64,000 nucleotides of DNA, taken from NCBI RefSeq assembly GCF_014251995.1, contig NZ_CP059205.1, positions 124,001-188,000 of the forward strand, written 5' to 3'. The position numbers and the translations under genes were made by a program. The notes beneath the pieces are model-generated. The model searched no databases. It was given only the letters and a program-made list of their open reading frames with translations, and had not been told where the DNA came from. Below are positions 27,349 through 39,600 of the stretch, in pieces (positions within the stretch are counted from its first letter, which is position 1; the number at the start of each line of letters is the position of its first letter). The DNA is from Blattabacterium cuenoti (lineage in GTDB: Bacteria > Bacteroidota > Bacteroidia > Flavobacteriales > Blattabacteriaceae).

Positions 27349-29811
27349 ATGAGCGAAGGAGAAAAATTAGTTTCTATAGAAGATGAAATGAAATCATCTT
27401 ATATAGATTATTCCATGTCTGTTATCATATCTAGAGCTCTTCCTGATGTTAGAGATGGATTAAAACCTGTTCATAGAAGGGTTCTTTATGGAATGTATAA
27501 ATTAGGCATTTTTTCTAATAGTTCCTATAAAAAATCAGCTCGTATTGTTGGAGAAGTTTTAGGAAAATATCATCCACATGGAGATATTTCTGTTTATGAT
27601 ACTATGGTTCGTATGGCTCAAGAATGGACTTTACGTTATCCATTAATTGATGGACAAGGAAATTTTGGTTCATTAGATGCAGACCCTCCTGCAGCTATGC
27701 GTTATACAGAAGTTAGAATGAAAAAAATATCTGAAGAGATGTTATTGGATCTAAAAAAAAATACGGTCGATATTCAATTAAATTTTGATGATTCTTTAGA
27801 AGAACCAGTGGTTCTTCCAACACGAATTCCTAATCTTTTGATTAATGGATCTTCTGGAATTGCGGTTGGAATGGCTACTAATATTCCACCTCATAATATA
27901 AAAGAAACAATTAATGCTATTTGTGCTTATATCGATAATGGCAATAATTTATCTATAGAACAAATCATGAAATATATTAAAGCTCCAGATTTTCCAACAG
28001 GAGGAATTATTTATGGATATGAAGGGGTGAAAAATGCTTTTCACACTGGACGAGGGCGTATTATTTTACGTGCAAAAGCTCATCTAGAAGAAATTCAGGG
28101 AAGACAATGCATTATAGTAGATGAAATTCCTTATCAGGTAAACAAATCAGATCTGATAACTAGAACGGTAGAATTAATGAAAGAAGGAAAAATGGAAGGA
28201 ATTTATCAAATTCGTGATGAATCAGACAGAAATGGATTACGAATTGTTTATATTCTTAAGCAGAATACACATCCCAAAATTCTATTAAATAAATTATTTA
28301 AATATACTTCTCTACAAACTTATTTTAACGTTAACAACATAGCATTAGTTAATGGTAAACCAGTTAAATTAAATATCAAAGATCTTATACAACATTTTAT
28401 TGATCACAGACATGATGTTATTATTCGCCGTAGTAAATATCAATTAACAAAATGTAAAAATCGTGTTCACGTATTAGTAGGATTTTTAAAAATATTAGAT
28501 CATTTGGATATTTTGATTCAAATGATTAAAAAATCTAAAAATCATGGTGATGCTTGTAAAACCTTGATTAAGGAATTTAAAGTGTCAGAAATACAATCTA
28601 AATCTATTTTAGATATTCGCCTGCAAAATCTTACTTCTTTAGAATTAGAAAAATTAAAAAAAGAACATGACGAATTAATAAAAAAAATAGATTTTTTTAA
28701 AAAGGTATTGGATCAATACCATATAAGAACAAAAATTATTAAAGAAGAACTTTTAGAGATTAAGAAAAAATATCAAGATTCAAGAAGAACACAAATTGAT
28801 TATTCAGGAAATAAATTTAATATAGAAGATTTAATTGAAAATGAACAAGTAGTTTTGACTATTTCTCATGCTGGTTATATTAAAAGAACATCTTTATCAG
28901 AATACAAACGTCAGGGAAGAGGGGGAATAGGAAATAGAGGAGCTACAGCTAGAGAATATGATTTTTTTAAACATTTACTTATAGCAAGAAATCATCAGTA
29001 TTTATTACTTTTTACAGAAAAGGGAAAATGTTTTTGGTTAAGGGTATATGAAATACCAGAAGGATCAAAAATTTCTAAAGGAAGAGCTATACAAAATATT
29101 ATTCATCTTCAACAAGATGATAAAGTAAATGCTTATATATTAACGGGAGATCTTACTAATAAAGAATACGTTAGAAATTATTATGTTATGATGGTTACTC
29201 AAAAAGGAATCATAAAAAAAACGCCTTTAGAAAATTATTCTCGTCCTAGGAAATATGGAATTAATGCCATCGTGATACGTAAAGGAGATTCATTATTAGA
29301 AGCTATTAAAACTAAAGGCGACAGTCATGTATTTATTGCTGCAAAAAGTGGAAAGATAATTCGTTTTTCAGAAAAAAATGTTCGTTCAACAGGAAGAGCT
29401 TCTTCTGGAGTAATAGGAATTCATTTATCAGATAAAAATGATATAGTAATTGGAATGATATGCGTAAATGTGAACGTAAAGGAAAAAGGACATTTATTAG
29501 TAGTTTCTGAAAAAGGATTTGGGAAAAGATCCTATTTAAAAGATTACCGTTTTACTAATCGTGGAGGAAAAGGGATAAAAACAATAAATGTCACTAAAAA
29601 AACAGGTAATTTAATTGCCATTAAATATGTGACAGATCAAGATGATTTGATGATTATAAAAAAATCAGGAATTATTATACGTATTTCTGTATCAGACATA
29701 AGAGTAATGGGAAGAACCACTCAAGGTGTAAGATTAATTAACTTGAAAAAAAATGACGCTATAGCTGATGTAGAAAAAATTTATAAACCGACAGGAGATC
29801 CTATCCTATAG
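27349..29811 (+). CDS. gyrA: DNA gyrase subunit A
   Basis: The 820-residue subunit breaks and rejoins DNA during negative supercoiling. The catalytic tyrosine is Y119 ([12 protein letters not shown]). The C-terminal domain repeats of the beta-pinwheel begin after about residue 500, with a GyrA-box-like segment [12 protein letters not shown] near 528 that supports gyrase rather than topoisomerase IV. In the quinolone-resistance region the residue matching E. coli Ser83 is isoleucine (I80, [10 protein letters not shown]). The end overlaps the convergent protease gene by 6 bp. Confidence 0.95.
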   Translation: MSEGEKLVSIEDEMKSSYIDYSMSVIISRALPDVRDGLKPVHRRVLYGMYKLGIFSNSSYKKSARIVGEVLGKYHPHGDISVYDTMVRMAQEWTLRYPLIDGQGNFGSLDADPPAAMRYTEVRMKKISEEMLLDLKKNTVDIQLNFDDSLEEPVVLPTRIPNLLINGSSGIAVGMATNIPPHNIKETINAICAYIDNGNNLSIEQIMKYIKAPDFPTGGIIYGYEGVKNAFHTGRGRIILRAKAHLEEIQGRQCIIVDEIPYQVNKSDLITRTVELMKEGKMEGIYQIRDESDRNGLRIVYILKQNTHPKILLNKLFKYTSLQTYFNVNNIALVNGKPVKLNIKDLIQHFIDHRHDVIIRRSKYQLTKCKNRVHVLVGFLKILDHLDILIQMIKKSKNHGDACKTLIKEFKVSEIQSKSILDIRLQNLTSLELEKLKKEHDELIKKIDFFKKVLDQYHIRTKIIKEELLEIKKKYQDSRRTQIDYSGNKFNIEDLIENEQVVLTISHAGYIKRTSLSEYKRQGRGGIGNRGATAREYDFFKHLLIARNHQYLLLFTEKGKCFWLRVYEIPEGSKISKGRAIQNIIHLQQDDKVNAYILTGDLTNKEYVRNYYVMMVTQKGIIKKTPLENYSRPRKYGINAIVIRKGDSLLEAIKTKGDSHVFIAAKSGKIIRFSEKNVRSTGRASSGVIGIHLSDKNDIVIGMICVNVNVKEKGHLLVVSEKGFGKRSYLKDYRFTNRGGKGIKTINVTKKTGNLIAIKYVTDQDDLMIIKKSGIIIRISVSDIRVMGRTTQGVRLINLKKNDAIADVEKIYKPTGDPIL

Positions 29812-31917
29812 GCCATTAAAATCATGTAAAATATTAACACATTCTGAGATATAAGAATCTTTTATTAAATTTACCTTCCATTCTTTTTGTTCTTCGTTTT
29901 TAAGAAATTCATAAGAAAGTGGTGAATTTTTCAATTCATATCTATTTAAATAATCTTTTAAATTTTGAAAATTTTTGTTTCTTATTTTTATTTTTTTATA
30001 TTGACAATAGAATTTTTTCCAATTTAAAGAAATCTTTTTGATATTTGAAAAATCATTTTCTAATAATTGTATGTCTTGGTAAACATCTGATAAATTTTTT
30101 CCTCTATTTAAACGATAAATACTTTTATTTTTGACATTTTCTAATATTTTATTGTTAATATCATCATGATAATAAGGATAAGAAGGAACAGAATCAATAC
30201 TATCCCATTTCATAGGATTTTTTTGATTCTTTTCCATAAATTTCAAATAAAAATTATTTATGCTTCTAGGAATAATTATATCTGGTTGAACTCCTTTTAA
30301 TTGAGTAGAATTTCCATTTACTCTGTAAAATTTACTTGTAGTAAGTTTTAATGATCCTAGATTATTTTCATCTGAAAATAAAAAAGAATTTAATGAGTAG
30401 ACAGTTTGTATAGTTCCTTTTCCATACGTTTGAGAACTTCCTACAATAATTCCTCTTTTATAATCAGAAATAGAAGAAGCAAGAATTTCAGAAGCAGATG
30501 CTGACAATTCATTAACAAGAATAACAAGTGGTCCCTTCCATAATAGAGAATTATTATTATTTTCTAATATTTTTTTTTTATATTTATTTCCGATTTGTAA
30601 AATCGGTCCTTTTCCTAGGAAAAAACCAGCAATCTCTATAACTGTAGACAAATATCCTCCTCCATTATTTCTTATATCTAGAATTAATCCTTTTATATTT
30701 TTTTTCTTTAATTGAAGGATAATGTTTTTTACATCTTCCGATGCATTTCTCCCATATTTATTTTCAGGATTAAAATAAAATTCAGGTAAACTAATTAATC
30801 CATATTTATTTCTATTTTTAATATCCAATAAAATAACACTTTTTGCAAATACTTCTTTTTTGTCTATAAGATCTCTGGTAAGAGAGATTTCTTTAAGAGA
30901 TCCATTTTTCTTTTGAATAATCAATTTCACTTGACTTCCCCTTTTTCCTCTTATTAGATTAATTGAATCCTCTAACAACATTCCAACAATATTTTTATAT
31001 TTTAAATGAGGATATTTTGCTACTTTTATAATTTTATCTCCTACTTCTATTTTCTTACTTTTCCATGCTGGTCCCCCACTAATAATTTTAACTATTGTAG
31101 CATATCCTTTGTGATCTTGTAATTCAATCCCTATTCCTTCTGTTTGTCCAGACATATATAAATCAAATGTTTTTTCTTCTTTAGGAGACAAATAATTAGT
31201 ATGTGGATCATATTGAGATGTGATAACGTTTACATATATAGAAAATAAATCAAGTTTCTTTTTTCTTCTTAAAGATTCCTGAATATATTTTTTCACCTTT
31301 TCTCTTGCAATTTTTTCTCTACTAATAAATGAATTTTTATATATTCTATTTTTTAATACTGATGCATTTTGATCAATAGAAGTCATTATTTCTAATAAAG
31401 TCAAATATTTTAAATATTTTTCCCATTTCTTAATCCATTCAGAATCATTTCTTGGATAAGAAAGATGTTTTCCAGAATCAACAAAAAATATTTCTTCTTT
31501 CTCAAAAGAGAAAGGTTTTTTTAATATTTTAGAACATATGGATTCTGATTTTTTTATTCTTTTAAAAAAACGTTTAGCAGTGATATTAAAAAACGTGGTA
31601 TCTCCATTAATCCAAAAATCATCTATTTTATTTTTATAAAAAGAAAAATCTTTCATATCTTTTTGAAGAAAAAAAATTTTTTGATTATCTATTTTTTCAA
31701 AATATTCATTATATACATTTTGTGAAAAATTATTATCTATGGGAATAGGATTCGGATGTAAAGAACAAATTTTTTGATATATTTTTTCTAAAATTAAATG
31801 ATGTTTTTTTTCTTCTTTTTCTCCACTGAAAGAAAAAAAACTCAATAAAATAATTAAAATAAAGCCAATTATTATGATGCATTTAACTTTATTAGATTTT
31901 ATGATTTTAGTAATCAC
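29806..31917 (-). CDS. Carboxy-terminal processing protease (tail-specific, S41 family)
   Basis: The 703-residue protein starts with a lysine-flanked hydrophobic segment (about residues 11-29, [19 protein letters not shown]), a signal or anchor that sends it to the periplasm. It has a long N-terminal helical region, a PDZ domain ([19 protein letters not shown]) and a peptidase S41 domain with the catalytic serine in [12 protein letters not shown] and the lysine in QTYGKGTIQ. The size fits the Prc/Tsp group rather than short CtpA. It would trim or degrade envelope proteins by their C-termini. It stands divergent from surE. Confidence 0.93.
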   Translation of the reverse strand: MITKIIKSNKVKCIIIIGFILIILLSFFSFSGEKEEKKHHLILEKIYQKICSLHPNPIPIDNNFSQNVYNEYFEKIDNQKIFFLQKDMKDFSFYKNKIDDFWINGDTTFFNITAKRFFKRIKKSESICSKILKKPFSFEKEEIFFVDSGKHLSYPRNDSEWIKKWEKYLKYLTLLEIMTSIDQNASVLKNRIYKNSFISREKIAREKVKKYIQESLRRKKKLDLFSIYVNVITSQYDPHTNYLSPKEEKTFDLYMSGQTEGIGIELQDHKGYATIVKIISGGPAWKSKKIEVGDKIIKVAKYPHLKYKNIVGMLLEDSINLIRGKRGSQVKLIIQKKNGSLKEISLTRDLIDKKEVFAKSVILLDIKNRNKYGLISLPEFYFNPENKYGRNASEDVKNIILQLKKKNIKGLILDIRNNGGGYLSTVIEIAGFFLGKGPILQIGNKYKKKILENNNNSLLWKGPLVILVNELSASASEILASSISDYKRGIIVGSSQTYGKGTIQTVYSLNSFLFSDENNLGSLKLTTSKFYRVNGNSTQLKGVQPDIIIPRSINNFYLKFMEKNQKNPMKWDSIDSVPSYPYYHDDINNKILENVKNKSIYRLNRGKNLSDVYQDIQLLENDFSNIKKISLNWKKFYCQYKKIKIRNKNFQNLKDYLNRYELKNSPLSYEFLKNEEQKEWKVNLIKDSYISECVNILHDFNGL

Positions 31918-31998
31918 GATTTTATGTTTTTACGTTTATCACATTAGCTTATATTAATGCATTAAATTTAATATAAATAGCTTTTTTTTACAAAAAAA

Positions 31999-32826
31999 AT
32001 GAAAATAATGAATAGGAAACCAATTATTTTAGTCACAAATGATGATGGAATTATAGCTCCAGGTATTAGAACGCTTATTCATATTATGAATCATTTAGGA
32101 AATGTATATGTTGTTGCTCCAAATAAACCACAATCTGGAGTTGGGCATTCTATTAGCATGGATGCTATTTTGTATTGTGATTCTGTGAAAATAGATAATG
32201 GAAATCAAAAAGAATGGGAATGTTCAGGAACTCCAGTTGATTGTGTGAAATTAGCCATTAGTGAAATTCTTCCAAGAAAACCTGATATTTGTGTATCAGG
32301 AATTAATCATGGATCAAATTCTTCTATAAACATTATATATTCTGGAACAATTTCTGCGGTTATTGAAGCTAGCATCGAAGGAATTCCTTCTATAGGGTTT
32401 TCTCTATTAGATTTTGGTTGGAACGCTGATTTTGGACCGTCAAAAGAGTACATTTATCAAATTACAAAAAAAGTTCTTTACCATCCTGTTCCTATTTCAA
32501 AACATGTAATCAGTTTAAATGTAAATATTCCAAAATTAAAACAAAAACAAATAAAGGGAATTAAAATATGCAAACAAGCAAAATCTAAATGGAAGGAAAA
32601 TTTTGATAAACGATTAAATCCAAGAGGAAGGTCTTATTATTGGTTACTTGGTGAATTTATTAATTTAGATAAAAGAATAGATATAGATACAGATGAATGG
32701 GCATTGAAAAATGGATATATTTCTATTGTACCTATTCAATTTGATTTAACTAATTATTCTATAATCAATGTTCTAAAATCATGGAATTTTGAATTATTAA
32801 TTATTTTTTTGATTTTATATATATAA
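31999..32826 (+). CDS. surE: 5'/3'-nucleotidase SurE
   Basis: The 275-residue enzyme removes phosphate from nucleoside monophosphates. The metal-binding start is ILVTNDDGIIAPGI, with SGVGHSISM and the segment SGINHGSNSSINIIYSGT completing the site. A second Met at residue 4 could be the start (MNRKPI). The C-terminal tail is hydrophobic (LLIIFLILYI), unusual for SurE and possibly a drifted end. ruvB follows after 10 bp. Confidence 0.94.
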   Translation: MKIMNRKPIILVTNDDGIIAPGIRTLIHIMNHLGNVYVVAPNKPQSGVGHSISMDAILYCDSVKIDNGNQKEWECSGTPVDCVKLAISEILPRKPDICVSGINHGSNSSINIIYSGTISAVIEASIEGIPSIGFSLLDFGWNADFGPSKEYIYQITKKVLYHPVPISKHVISLNVNIPKLKQKQIKGIKICKQAKSKWKENFDKRLNPRGRSYYWLLGEFINLDKRIDIDTDEWALKNGYISIVPIQFDLTNYSIINVLKSWNFELLIIFLILYI

Positions 32827-32836
32827 TAACTAATTA

Positions 32837-33814
32837 ATGTCATCTTTATTGGAAGAATCTTTAAATCCAAAGACTATTAAGGATTTTATTGGACAATACG
32901 ATATATTGGAAAATTTAAAAATTTTTATTCAAGCTGCTAAAAAAAGAAAAGATTCTTTAGATCATATTTTATTTCATGGACCTCCAGGATTAGGAAAAAC
33001 AACTCTTGCTCATATAGTTTCTAATGAATTATGTTCTAATATCACAGTTACTTCAGGATCTATTTTAGATAAACCAGGAGACTTAGCCGGTTTATTAATT
33101 CATTTAAAATTAAATGATGTTCTTTTTATTGATGAAATTCATCGTCTATCTCCAATAATTGAGGAATATTTATATTCTGCTATGGAAAATTATAAAATAG
33201 ATATTATTATAGATTCCGGATCTAACGCAAGATCAGTACAAATAGATTTGTCTCCTTTCACGTTAATAGGTGCAACTACAAGGTCAGGACTATTAACAGC
33301 ACCAATGCGTTCTAGATTCGGAATTAAGTTCCGACTAAACTATTATGAAATTGATTTTCTAAAAAATATTGTGAGTAGAAATGCAAAATTTTTAAATATT
33401 CCAATTACAGAAGAAGCATCATATGAAATAGCTAATAGAAGTCGAGGGACTCCACGTCAGGCTAATTCTATACTTCGTAGGATTAGAGATTTCGCACAAA
33501 TAAAAGGAAATGGAATTATTGATTTAAACATATGTAATTTAGGATTAGAAGCTCTTAATATAGACAAAAACGGATTAGATGAAATGGATAATAAAATACT
33601 TTTATATATTATAGATTATTTTAAAGGTGGTCCCGTGGGAATTAATACTATAGCAACAGCTGTTAGTGAAAATTCAGATACTATAGAAGAAGTTTATGAA
33701 CCTTTTCTTATAAAAGAAGGATACTTAGTTAGAACTCCTAGAGGAAGAAAAGTTACGGAATTAGCTTATAAACATATAAGAAAATATAAAAATAAACAAA
33801 ATTTAAAAAAATAG
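32837..33814 (+). CDS. ruvB: Holliday junction branch migration helicase RuvB
   Basis: The 325-residue AAA+ motor drives branch migration at Holliday junctions. Walker A is HGPPGLGKTTLAHI, Walker B is DVLFIDEIHRL, sensor 1 is LIGATTRSG, and the arginine finger region is APMRSRFG. The winged-helix domain ends in LVRTPRGRKVTELAYKH. Its partner ruvA and resolvase ruvC are not in this window, although a ruvX gene lies at 61.1 kb. Confidence 0.97.
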   Translation: MSSLLEESLNPKTIKDFIGQYDILENLKIFIQAAKKRKDSLDHILFHGPPGLGKTTLAHIVSNELCSNITVTSGSILDKPGDLAGLLIHLKLNDVLFIDEIHRLSPIIEEYLYSAMENYKIDIIIDSGSNARSVQIDLSPFTLIGATTRSGLLTAPMRSRFGIKFRLNYYEIDFLKNIVSRNAKFLNIPITEEASYEIANRSRGTPRQANSILRRIRDFAQIKGNGIIDLNICNLGLEALNIDKNGLDEMDNKILLYIIDYFKGGPVGINTIATAVSENSDTIEEVYEPFLIKEGYLVRTPRGRKVTELAYKHIRKYKNKQNLKK

Positions 33815-33853
33815 TCTGAAATTTTTTATTATCTATTATAACGATTTACTTTG

Positions 33854-33861
33854 TAACTTTG
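33854..33861 (+). promoter_or_regulatory. Bacteroidota-type -7 promoter element for the purine cluster
   Basis: TAACTTTG matches TAnnTTTG exactly, 38 bp before the purA ATG. It is the only such element seen in front of the eleven-gene cluster. Confidence 0.45.
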
Positions 33862-33891
33862 TTTTTAAAGAATCATCTAAAACGTAAACAA

Positions 33892-35187
33892 ATGCCTTCA
33901 AATGTTATTGTCGGTCTCCAATGGGGTGACGAGGGAAAAGGAAAAATAACAGATCTTCTTTCTAAAAATTCAGATTATGTGATCCGTTATCAAGGAGGGA
34001 ACAATTCTGGACATTCTGTTCACATCAAAGAACGTCGTTTTATTCTTCATTTGATTCCATCCGGAGTAATATATTCTCATGTAAAATGTCTTATTGGACC
34101 TGGGGTGGTCGTTGATCCTAAATTTTTTATTAAAGAAATAAAAAATCTAGAATTAATAAAAGTTAATACATCTAACATTTTTCTATCAAAAAGAGCACAT
34201 ATAACCATGCCTTATCATCGTTTATTAGATCGATATAAAGAAAAAATATTAGGAAATCAATCTATTGGAACTACACACCGAGGAATAGGTCCAACTTATG
34301 AAGATAAAATCGCACGTATGGGAATACGTTTGTTAGATTTTCTAAATCTTGAAAATTTTTATAAAAAATTAAAATATAATATAAATTTAAAAAATGAACT
34401 TTTTACAAAAGTTTATAAAATGAAACCTCTAGAATTTAAATCTATTTATGAGGAATATGTAGAATATGCAAAAATTATCTCTAATAGAATAATAGATGTT
34501 GTTTATGAAATTCATAAAGCTTTTCATAATAAAAAAAAAATTTTATTTGAAGGAGCTCAAGCTATGTTATTGGATATTAATTATGGAACATATCCATATG
34601 TAACAACTTCTTCTACCTCTACTGGAGGTGCTTGTATAGGAGCAGGGATTCCCCCAAATTTTTTAGAAAATTTTATAGGAGTGGCAAAAGCATATTGTAC
34701 ACGAGTAGGTCACGGACCTTTTCCTACAGAAATAAAGAATGATATTGGTGATATTATACGTGAGAAAGGAAATGAATATGGAGCAACAACAAAACGTCCA
34801 AGACGATGTGGATGGCTGGATTTAACAGCTCTTAAATATTCTTGTATGATTAATGGGATTAATTGTTTAATTATCACAAAATTAGATGTATTAAGCGAAT
34901 TGAAACTTATTAAAGTATGTGTTGGATACAAATATAATGGAAAAGTTATTAAATATTTTCCAGCAAATATAGAAAAAGAAATACAAAGTGTTTATATAGA
35001 TTTTCCTGGTTGGAGAAAAAATATATCTCATATTCGTAAATATGAATATTTACCGATTAATTGTAAAAATTATATTAAATTCATTGAAAATTATCTAAAT
35101 TTAGAAATACTTTTAATTTCCGTAGGTTCTGAAAGAAACCATAACATTATTAAAAATAAACATTTATTTTCTAAAATTTTTTCTTAA
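33892..35187 (+). CDS. purA: Adenylosuccinate synthetase
   Basis: The enzyme joins IMP and aspartate with GTP to start AMP synthesis. From the ATG at 33892 the protein has 431 residues and begins MPSNVIVGLQWGDEGKGK, the canonical GTP-binding N-terminus. Other segments are YQGGNNSGHSV, GTTHRGIGPTYEDKIAR and RVGHGPFPTE. An in-frame TTG at 33859 falls within the promoter and is rejected. A run of ten A's in the middle does not break the frame. It is the first gene of the purine cluster. Confidence 0.97.
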   Translation: MPSNVIVGLQWGDEGKGKITDLLSKNSDYVIRYQGGNNSGHSVHIKERRFILHLIPSGVIYSHVKCLIGPGVVVDPKFFIKEIKNLELIKVNTSNIFLSKRAHITMPYHRLLDRYKEKILGNQSIGTTHRGIGPTYEDKIARMGIRLLDFLNLENFYKKLKYNINLKNELFTKVYKMKPLEFKSIYEEYVEYAKIISNRIIDVVYEIHKAFHNKKKILFEGAQAMLLDINYGTYPYVTTSSTSTGGACIGAGIPPNFLENFIGVAKAYCTRVGHGPFPTEIKNDIGDIIREKGNEYGATTKRPRRCGWLDLTALKYSCMINGINCLIITKLDVLSELKLIKVCVGYKYNGKVIKYFPANIEKEIQSVYIDFPGWRKNISHIRKYEYLPINCKNYIKFIENYLNLEILLISVGSERNHNIIKNKHLFSKIFS

Positions 35188-35199
35188 AAAATTTTTCTT

Positions 35200-36636
35200 G
35201 TGAAAGAATATAAAAATCCTTTGGTTGATAGATATAGTAGCAAGGAGATGCTATATAATTTTTCTCCAGAGAAAAAATTCACTACTTGGAGAAAACTATG
35301 GTTATCTTTGGCAGAAACACAAAAAGAATTAGGGTTCAACATCAGTGATGAACAAATCAATGACTTGAAAAATCATTTATGTGATATTGATTGGAACAGA
35401 GTTTCTTTTTTTGAAAAAAAATTTCGTCATGATGTAATGGCACATTTATATGCTTTTGGGGAAAAAGCACATAAAGCAAGACCTATTATTCATTTAGGTG
35501 CTACAAGCGCATTTTTAGGAGATAATACAGATATTATTTTAATTCGAGATGGTTTAAATATTCTATTTAAAAAATTAATTAACTTAATTTTTCGTATCAG
35601 AAATTTTTCTTTAGAATACCATAAAACTCCTACTTTATCTTTTACACATTATCAACCTGCTCAACTAACCACTGTGGGGAAACGTTCATCATTATGGATG
35701 CAAAGTGTACTTCTAGATATAGAAGAATTAAAATTTAGATTAGAAAATATTCATTTTAGAGGAGTAAAAGGAACTGTAGGATCAGCTGATAGTTTTAAAA
35801 AATTATTTAATGGAGATTTACAAAAATTAAAATATTTAGAAAAAAAAATATCGGATAAGTTTGGATTTCAAAACATTTTTTCGGTTACTGGACAAACATA
35901 TGATAGAAAAGTTGATTCTCAAATATTAAACTTATTATCTAACATTTCTCAGTCATCTCATAAATTTAGCAACGATTTACGTTTACTACAAAATTTAAAA
36001 GAAATGGAAGAACCTTTTGAAGAAAATCAAATTGGATCCAGTGCAATGGCTTATAAACGAAACCCTATACGTAGTGAACGTATTGCTTCTTTAGCAAAAT
36101 ATGTTATTTCTTTATCTAATAGTTCAGCTTTAGTAGCAGCTACTCAATGGTTAGAAAGAACTTTAGATGATTCTGCTAACAGAAGATTAGTTATAGGACA
36201 ATCATTTTTAGCTGTAGACGCTATTTTAATGATTTGGAATAATATAATGGAAAATATTATAGTATATCCTAAAATAATAGAAAAGCATATTCAAGAAGAA
36301 CTTCCTTTTTTAATTACTGAATCTATAATTATAGAATGTGTAAAAAATGGAATAGATAGACAAGAAATTCATGAAAGAATACGAATCCATTCTATGGAAA
36401 CATATTCTTCTATGAAATTAGAAGGTAAAAAAAATGATTTTATTCAACGAATCTTAAATGACAAAAGAATCCCAATTCAAGAAAAAGAAATAAAAAAAAT
36501 GATGAATCCTAAAAATTTTATAGGATTCTCTTCAGATCAAACTTTAGAATTTATTGAAAAAAAAATTAATCCAATTTTAAATAAATTCCATTATTTAATT
36601 GATTCTGATGAATCTAACATAGATATCAAAATTTGA
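35200..36636 (+). CDS. purB: Adenylosuccinate lyase
   Basis: The 478-residue fumarase-superfamily enzyme acts twice in purine synthesis, on SAICAR and on adenylosuccinate. The signature SSAMAYKRNPIRSERI is clear, with LGATSAFLGDNTD and TGQTYDRKVDSQI. It resembles the longer eukaryote-like PurB group. The start is GTG, 12 bp after purA. The purL start follows 8 bp after its stop. Confidence 0.95.
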   Translation: MKEYKNPLVDRYSSKEMLYNFSPEKKFTTWRKLWLSLAETQKELGFNISDEQINDLKNHLCDIDWNRVSFFEKKFRHDVMAHLYAFGEKAHKARPIIHLGATSAFLGDNTDIILIRDGLNILFKKLINLIFRIRNFSLEYHKTPTLSFTHYQPAQLTTVGKRSSLWMQSVLLDIEELKFRLENIHFRGVKGTVGSADSFKKLFNGDLQKLKYLEKKISDKFGFQNIFSVTGQTYDRKVDSQILNLLSNISQSSHKFSNDLRLLQNLKEMEEPFEENQIGSSAMAYKRNPIRSERIASLAKYVISLSNSSALVAATQWLERTLDDSANRRLVIGQSFLAVDAILMIWNNIMENIIVYPKIIEKHIQEELPFLITESIIIECVKNGIDRQEIHERIRIHSMETYSSMKLEGKKNDFIQRILNDKRIPIQEKEIKKMMNPKNFIGFSSDQTLEFIEKKINPILNKFHYLIDSDESNIDIKI

Positions 36637-36644
36637 TAACATCG

Positions 36645-39600
36645 ATGAATATCAAAATTTATATACAAAAAAAAAAACCTTTCAATATTGAATCTAGGAG
36701 ACTATTTTATGAATTTAAAAAAATGGAAATCCCATTATCTAATGTAATCATTTATTACATATATGATATTTTTAATATAAGAGAAGAAATTTTTTCAAAA
36801 AGTTTGTATACAATTTTTGTAGATCCTGTAACAGATATCTTACATAAAAAAATAAAATTGAAAAATCCATATATAGAAAACATTATTGAAAAGTGTGATG
36901 AAAACCGTTCAACCGCAGCTATACAATGCATAAAAATCATAGATCCTAAATCGTCAAATAATGTTTATGTAAAAAGTGGAAAATTAATTGAATTAATTGG
37001 AATTAATAAGAATAGTAATACTTTTCATAAAGTTAAAAAATATTGTACAAATTCAGAATATATTTCTTTATCAAAATCAAAGAAAGAAAAAAAAATAAAT
37101 AATGTAAAAATTGTAAAAAATTTTATTGATTTATCTACTAATGAAATAAAAAATTTTCATAAAAAAATAAATAATTTATGCATGGATAAAAACGATTTAT
37201 TATTTATCCAGAAGTATTTTATTAAAGAGAAAAGAAATCCAACAAAAGAAGAATTAATGATACTAGACACTTATTGGTCAGATCATTGCAGACATAAAAC
37301 ATTTCATACAAAACTTGTTAATATATCTTTTAATGGTTTTTTGAAAAAAACATACCAAAAAATATTTAGAAAATATTTAAAGCATAAAAGTTTGGTAGGA
37401 AAATCAAAAGATCCAATTAGTATGATGGAATTATCTGTTCTTCCTTCTACAATTTTTCATAAAAAAGGAAAATTAAAAAATTTTATTTTATCTAAAGAAC
37501 ATAATGCTTCTATTATTATGATAAATGTAGATGTTTTGGAATCTAAAAAAAAAGAAAAGTGGTATTTATTATTCAAAAATGAAACACATAATCATCCTAC
37601 TGAAATTGACCCATTTGGTGGAGCTGCTACTTGTATAGGAGGTGTAATTAGAGATCCCTTAGCTGGGAGAGCTTTTGTTTATCAGTCTATACGGTTAAGT
37701 GGAATTTCTGATCCCACAAAAAAAAACGAAAAAATTATCAATGGAAAATTACCGCAACATAAAATATGTTTAGAATCAGCTATGGGAGCTAGTTCTTATG
37801 GAAATAAAGTTGGATTGGCAACAACTCATGTAAATGAAATTTATCATAAAGGATATAGAGCAAAAAAAATGGAGATTGGAATGGTTATTGGAGCTGTTCC
37901 TGTAAATTTTATTCGACAAAAAAAACCAAAAAAAGGGGATATAATTTTATTGATTGGAGGATTGACAAAAAAAGAAGGTATAGGAGAAGCTGCTAATTCT
38001 TCCAAGGAATATGAAGAAAATAAAAAACAAAATATAATACAAAAAGGACAAAATGGAGATCCAATAATAGAAAGAAAAATTCAAAGATTTTTTAGAAAAA
38101 AAGAAGTTATCTCTTTAATTAAAAGATGTAATGATTTTGGTGCTGGGGGAGCTTCCGTTGCTATAGGAGAATTATGTGATAGTTTAATTCTTTATTTAGA
38201 CAAAATTCCTACAAAAAAAAATGAAAAAATGGAAGCATTTGAAATTGCTCTTTCAGAATCTCAAGAACGTATGGCAGTAGTATTAGATTCTAAAGATGTA
38301 AAAAAATTTATTCATTTAGCTAATCAAGAAAATATAATGTCTACTCCTATAGCTGAAGTAACTGATAATAAGCGTATTATTTTTCATTATAAAGGAAAAG
38401 AAATTTTTAATGTAAAAAGTTCTTTTATGAATACAAGAGGATATAGTAAAGAACAATCTGTTTGTGTTGAATCTCCTGTTTCAATTTCTCCTTTTAAGAA
38501 GTCAAAAAAAATTTTATTTAGCAAAATAAAATTTTTAGATACTCTTTCAAAAGTAAATGTAGCTTCTCAAAAAAAATTGGTAGAAATGTTTGATAGTACT
38601 GTAGGAGCTACTACAGTTTTAATGCCTTTTGGTGGAAAATATCAAATGACACCGTCTGAAGGTAGCGTCCATAAAATTCCTATTTTAAAAGGAAACACAA
38701 ATACGGTTAGTTTAGCGTCTTGGGGATTTCATCCTGATATCTCTTCATGGAGTCCTTTTCATGGAGGAGCTTATGCAATTGTAGAATGCATTTCTAAAAT
38801 AGTTTCTATGGGTGGAAACTATAGAAAAACTTATTTTAGTTTCCAAGAGTACTATCAAAAATTAGGAAATGACCCCAAAAATTGGGGAAAACCTTTTTCT
38901 GCATTGCTAGGAGCTTACCAAGCTCAAATGTCTTTAGGATTAGTTTCTATTGGAGGAAAAGATTCTATGTCTGGAACATATAAAAACATACATGTACCCC
39001 CAACGTTTATTTCTTTTGGAGTTTCTACTGGTTCATGTTCAAATATTATTTCTCCCGAATTTAAGAAAGTAGGAAATAAGATTTATTTATATTATCATCA
39101 TTCATTAAAAAATGAAATGCCAGATTTTAAATCCATTAAAAATGCTTATGATCAAATTTATAAAGGAATTTGTTCTGGAAAAATAGTTTCCGTAAAAACA
39201 GTAAAAGATGGAGGTATTTCCGTTGCTATTGCTCAAATGTCATTTGGTAATCGTTTAGGAGCAATCATAAATTGTAAAAAAAGTTTATTTGAAATAAGTA
39301 TTGGGTCTTTAATTATAGAATCATCATCTCCTATTTCCGATAGTTTTTTTCTAATAGGAGAAATAGTTTCTGATAAATCATTAAATTTCAATGGAATATC
39401 TATTGATATAGATGAATCTGAAAAAAAGTGGTTGAATACTTTTAACTCTATATTTTACAATAACAAAATCAAAAATAATGTTAAAAAAATAGAAAATAAA
39501 ATTAAAACTGAAAAAAATGATCATTCTGTAAAATTGAAATTCACGCTTAAAAAAAATGGAATCCCACGTGTATTTATTCCTATATTTCCTGGAACAAATA

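Noticed and set aside
33859..33891. TTG start for purA
   Set aside because: It overlaps the promoter element; the conserved protein begins at the ATG at 33892.
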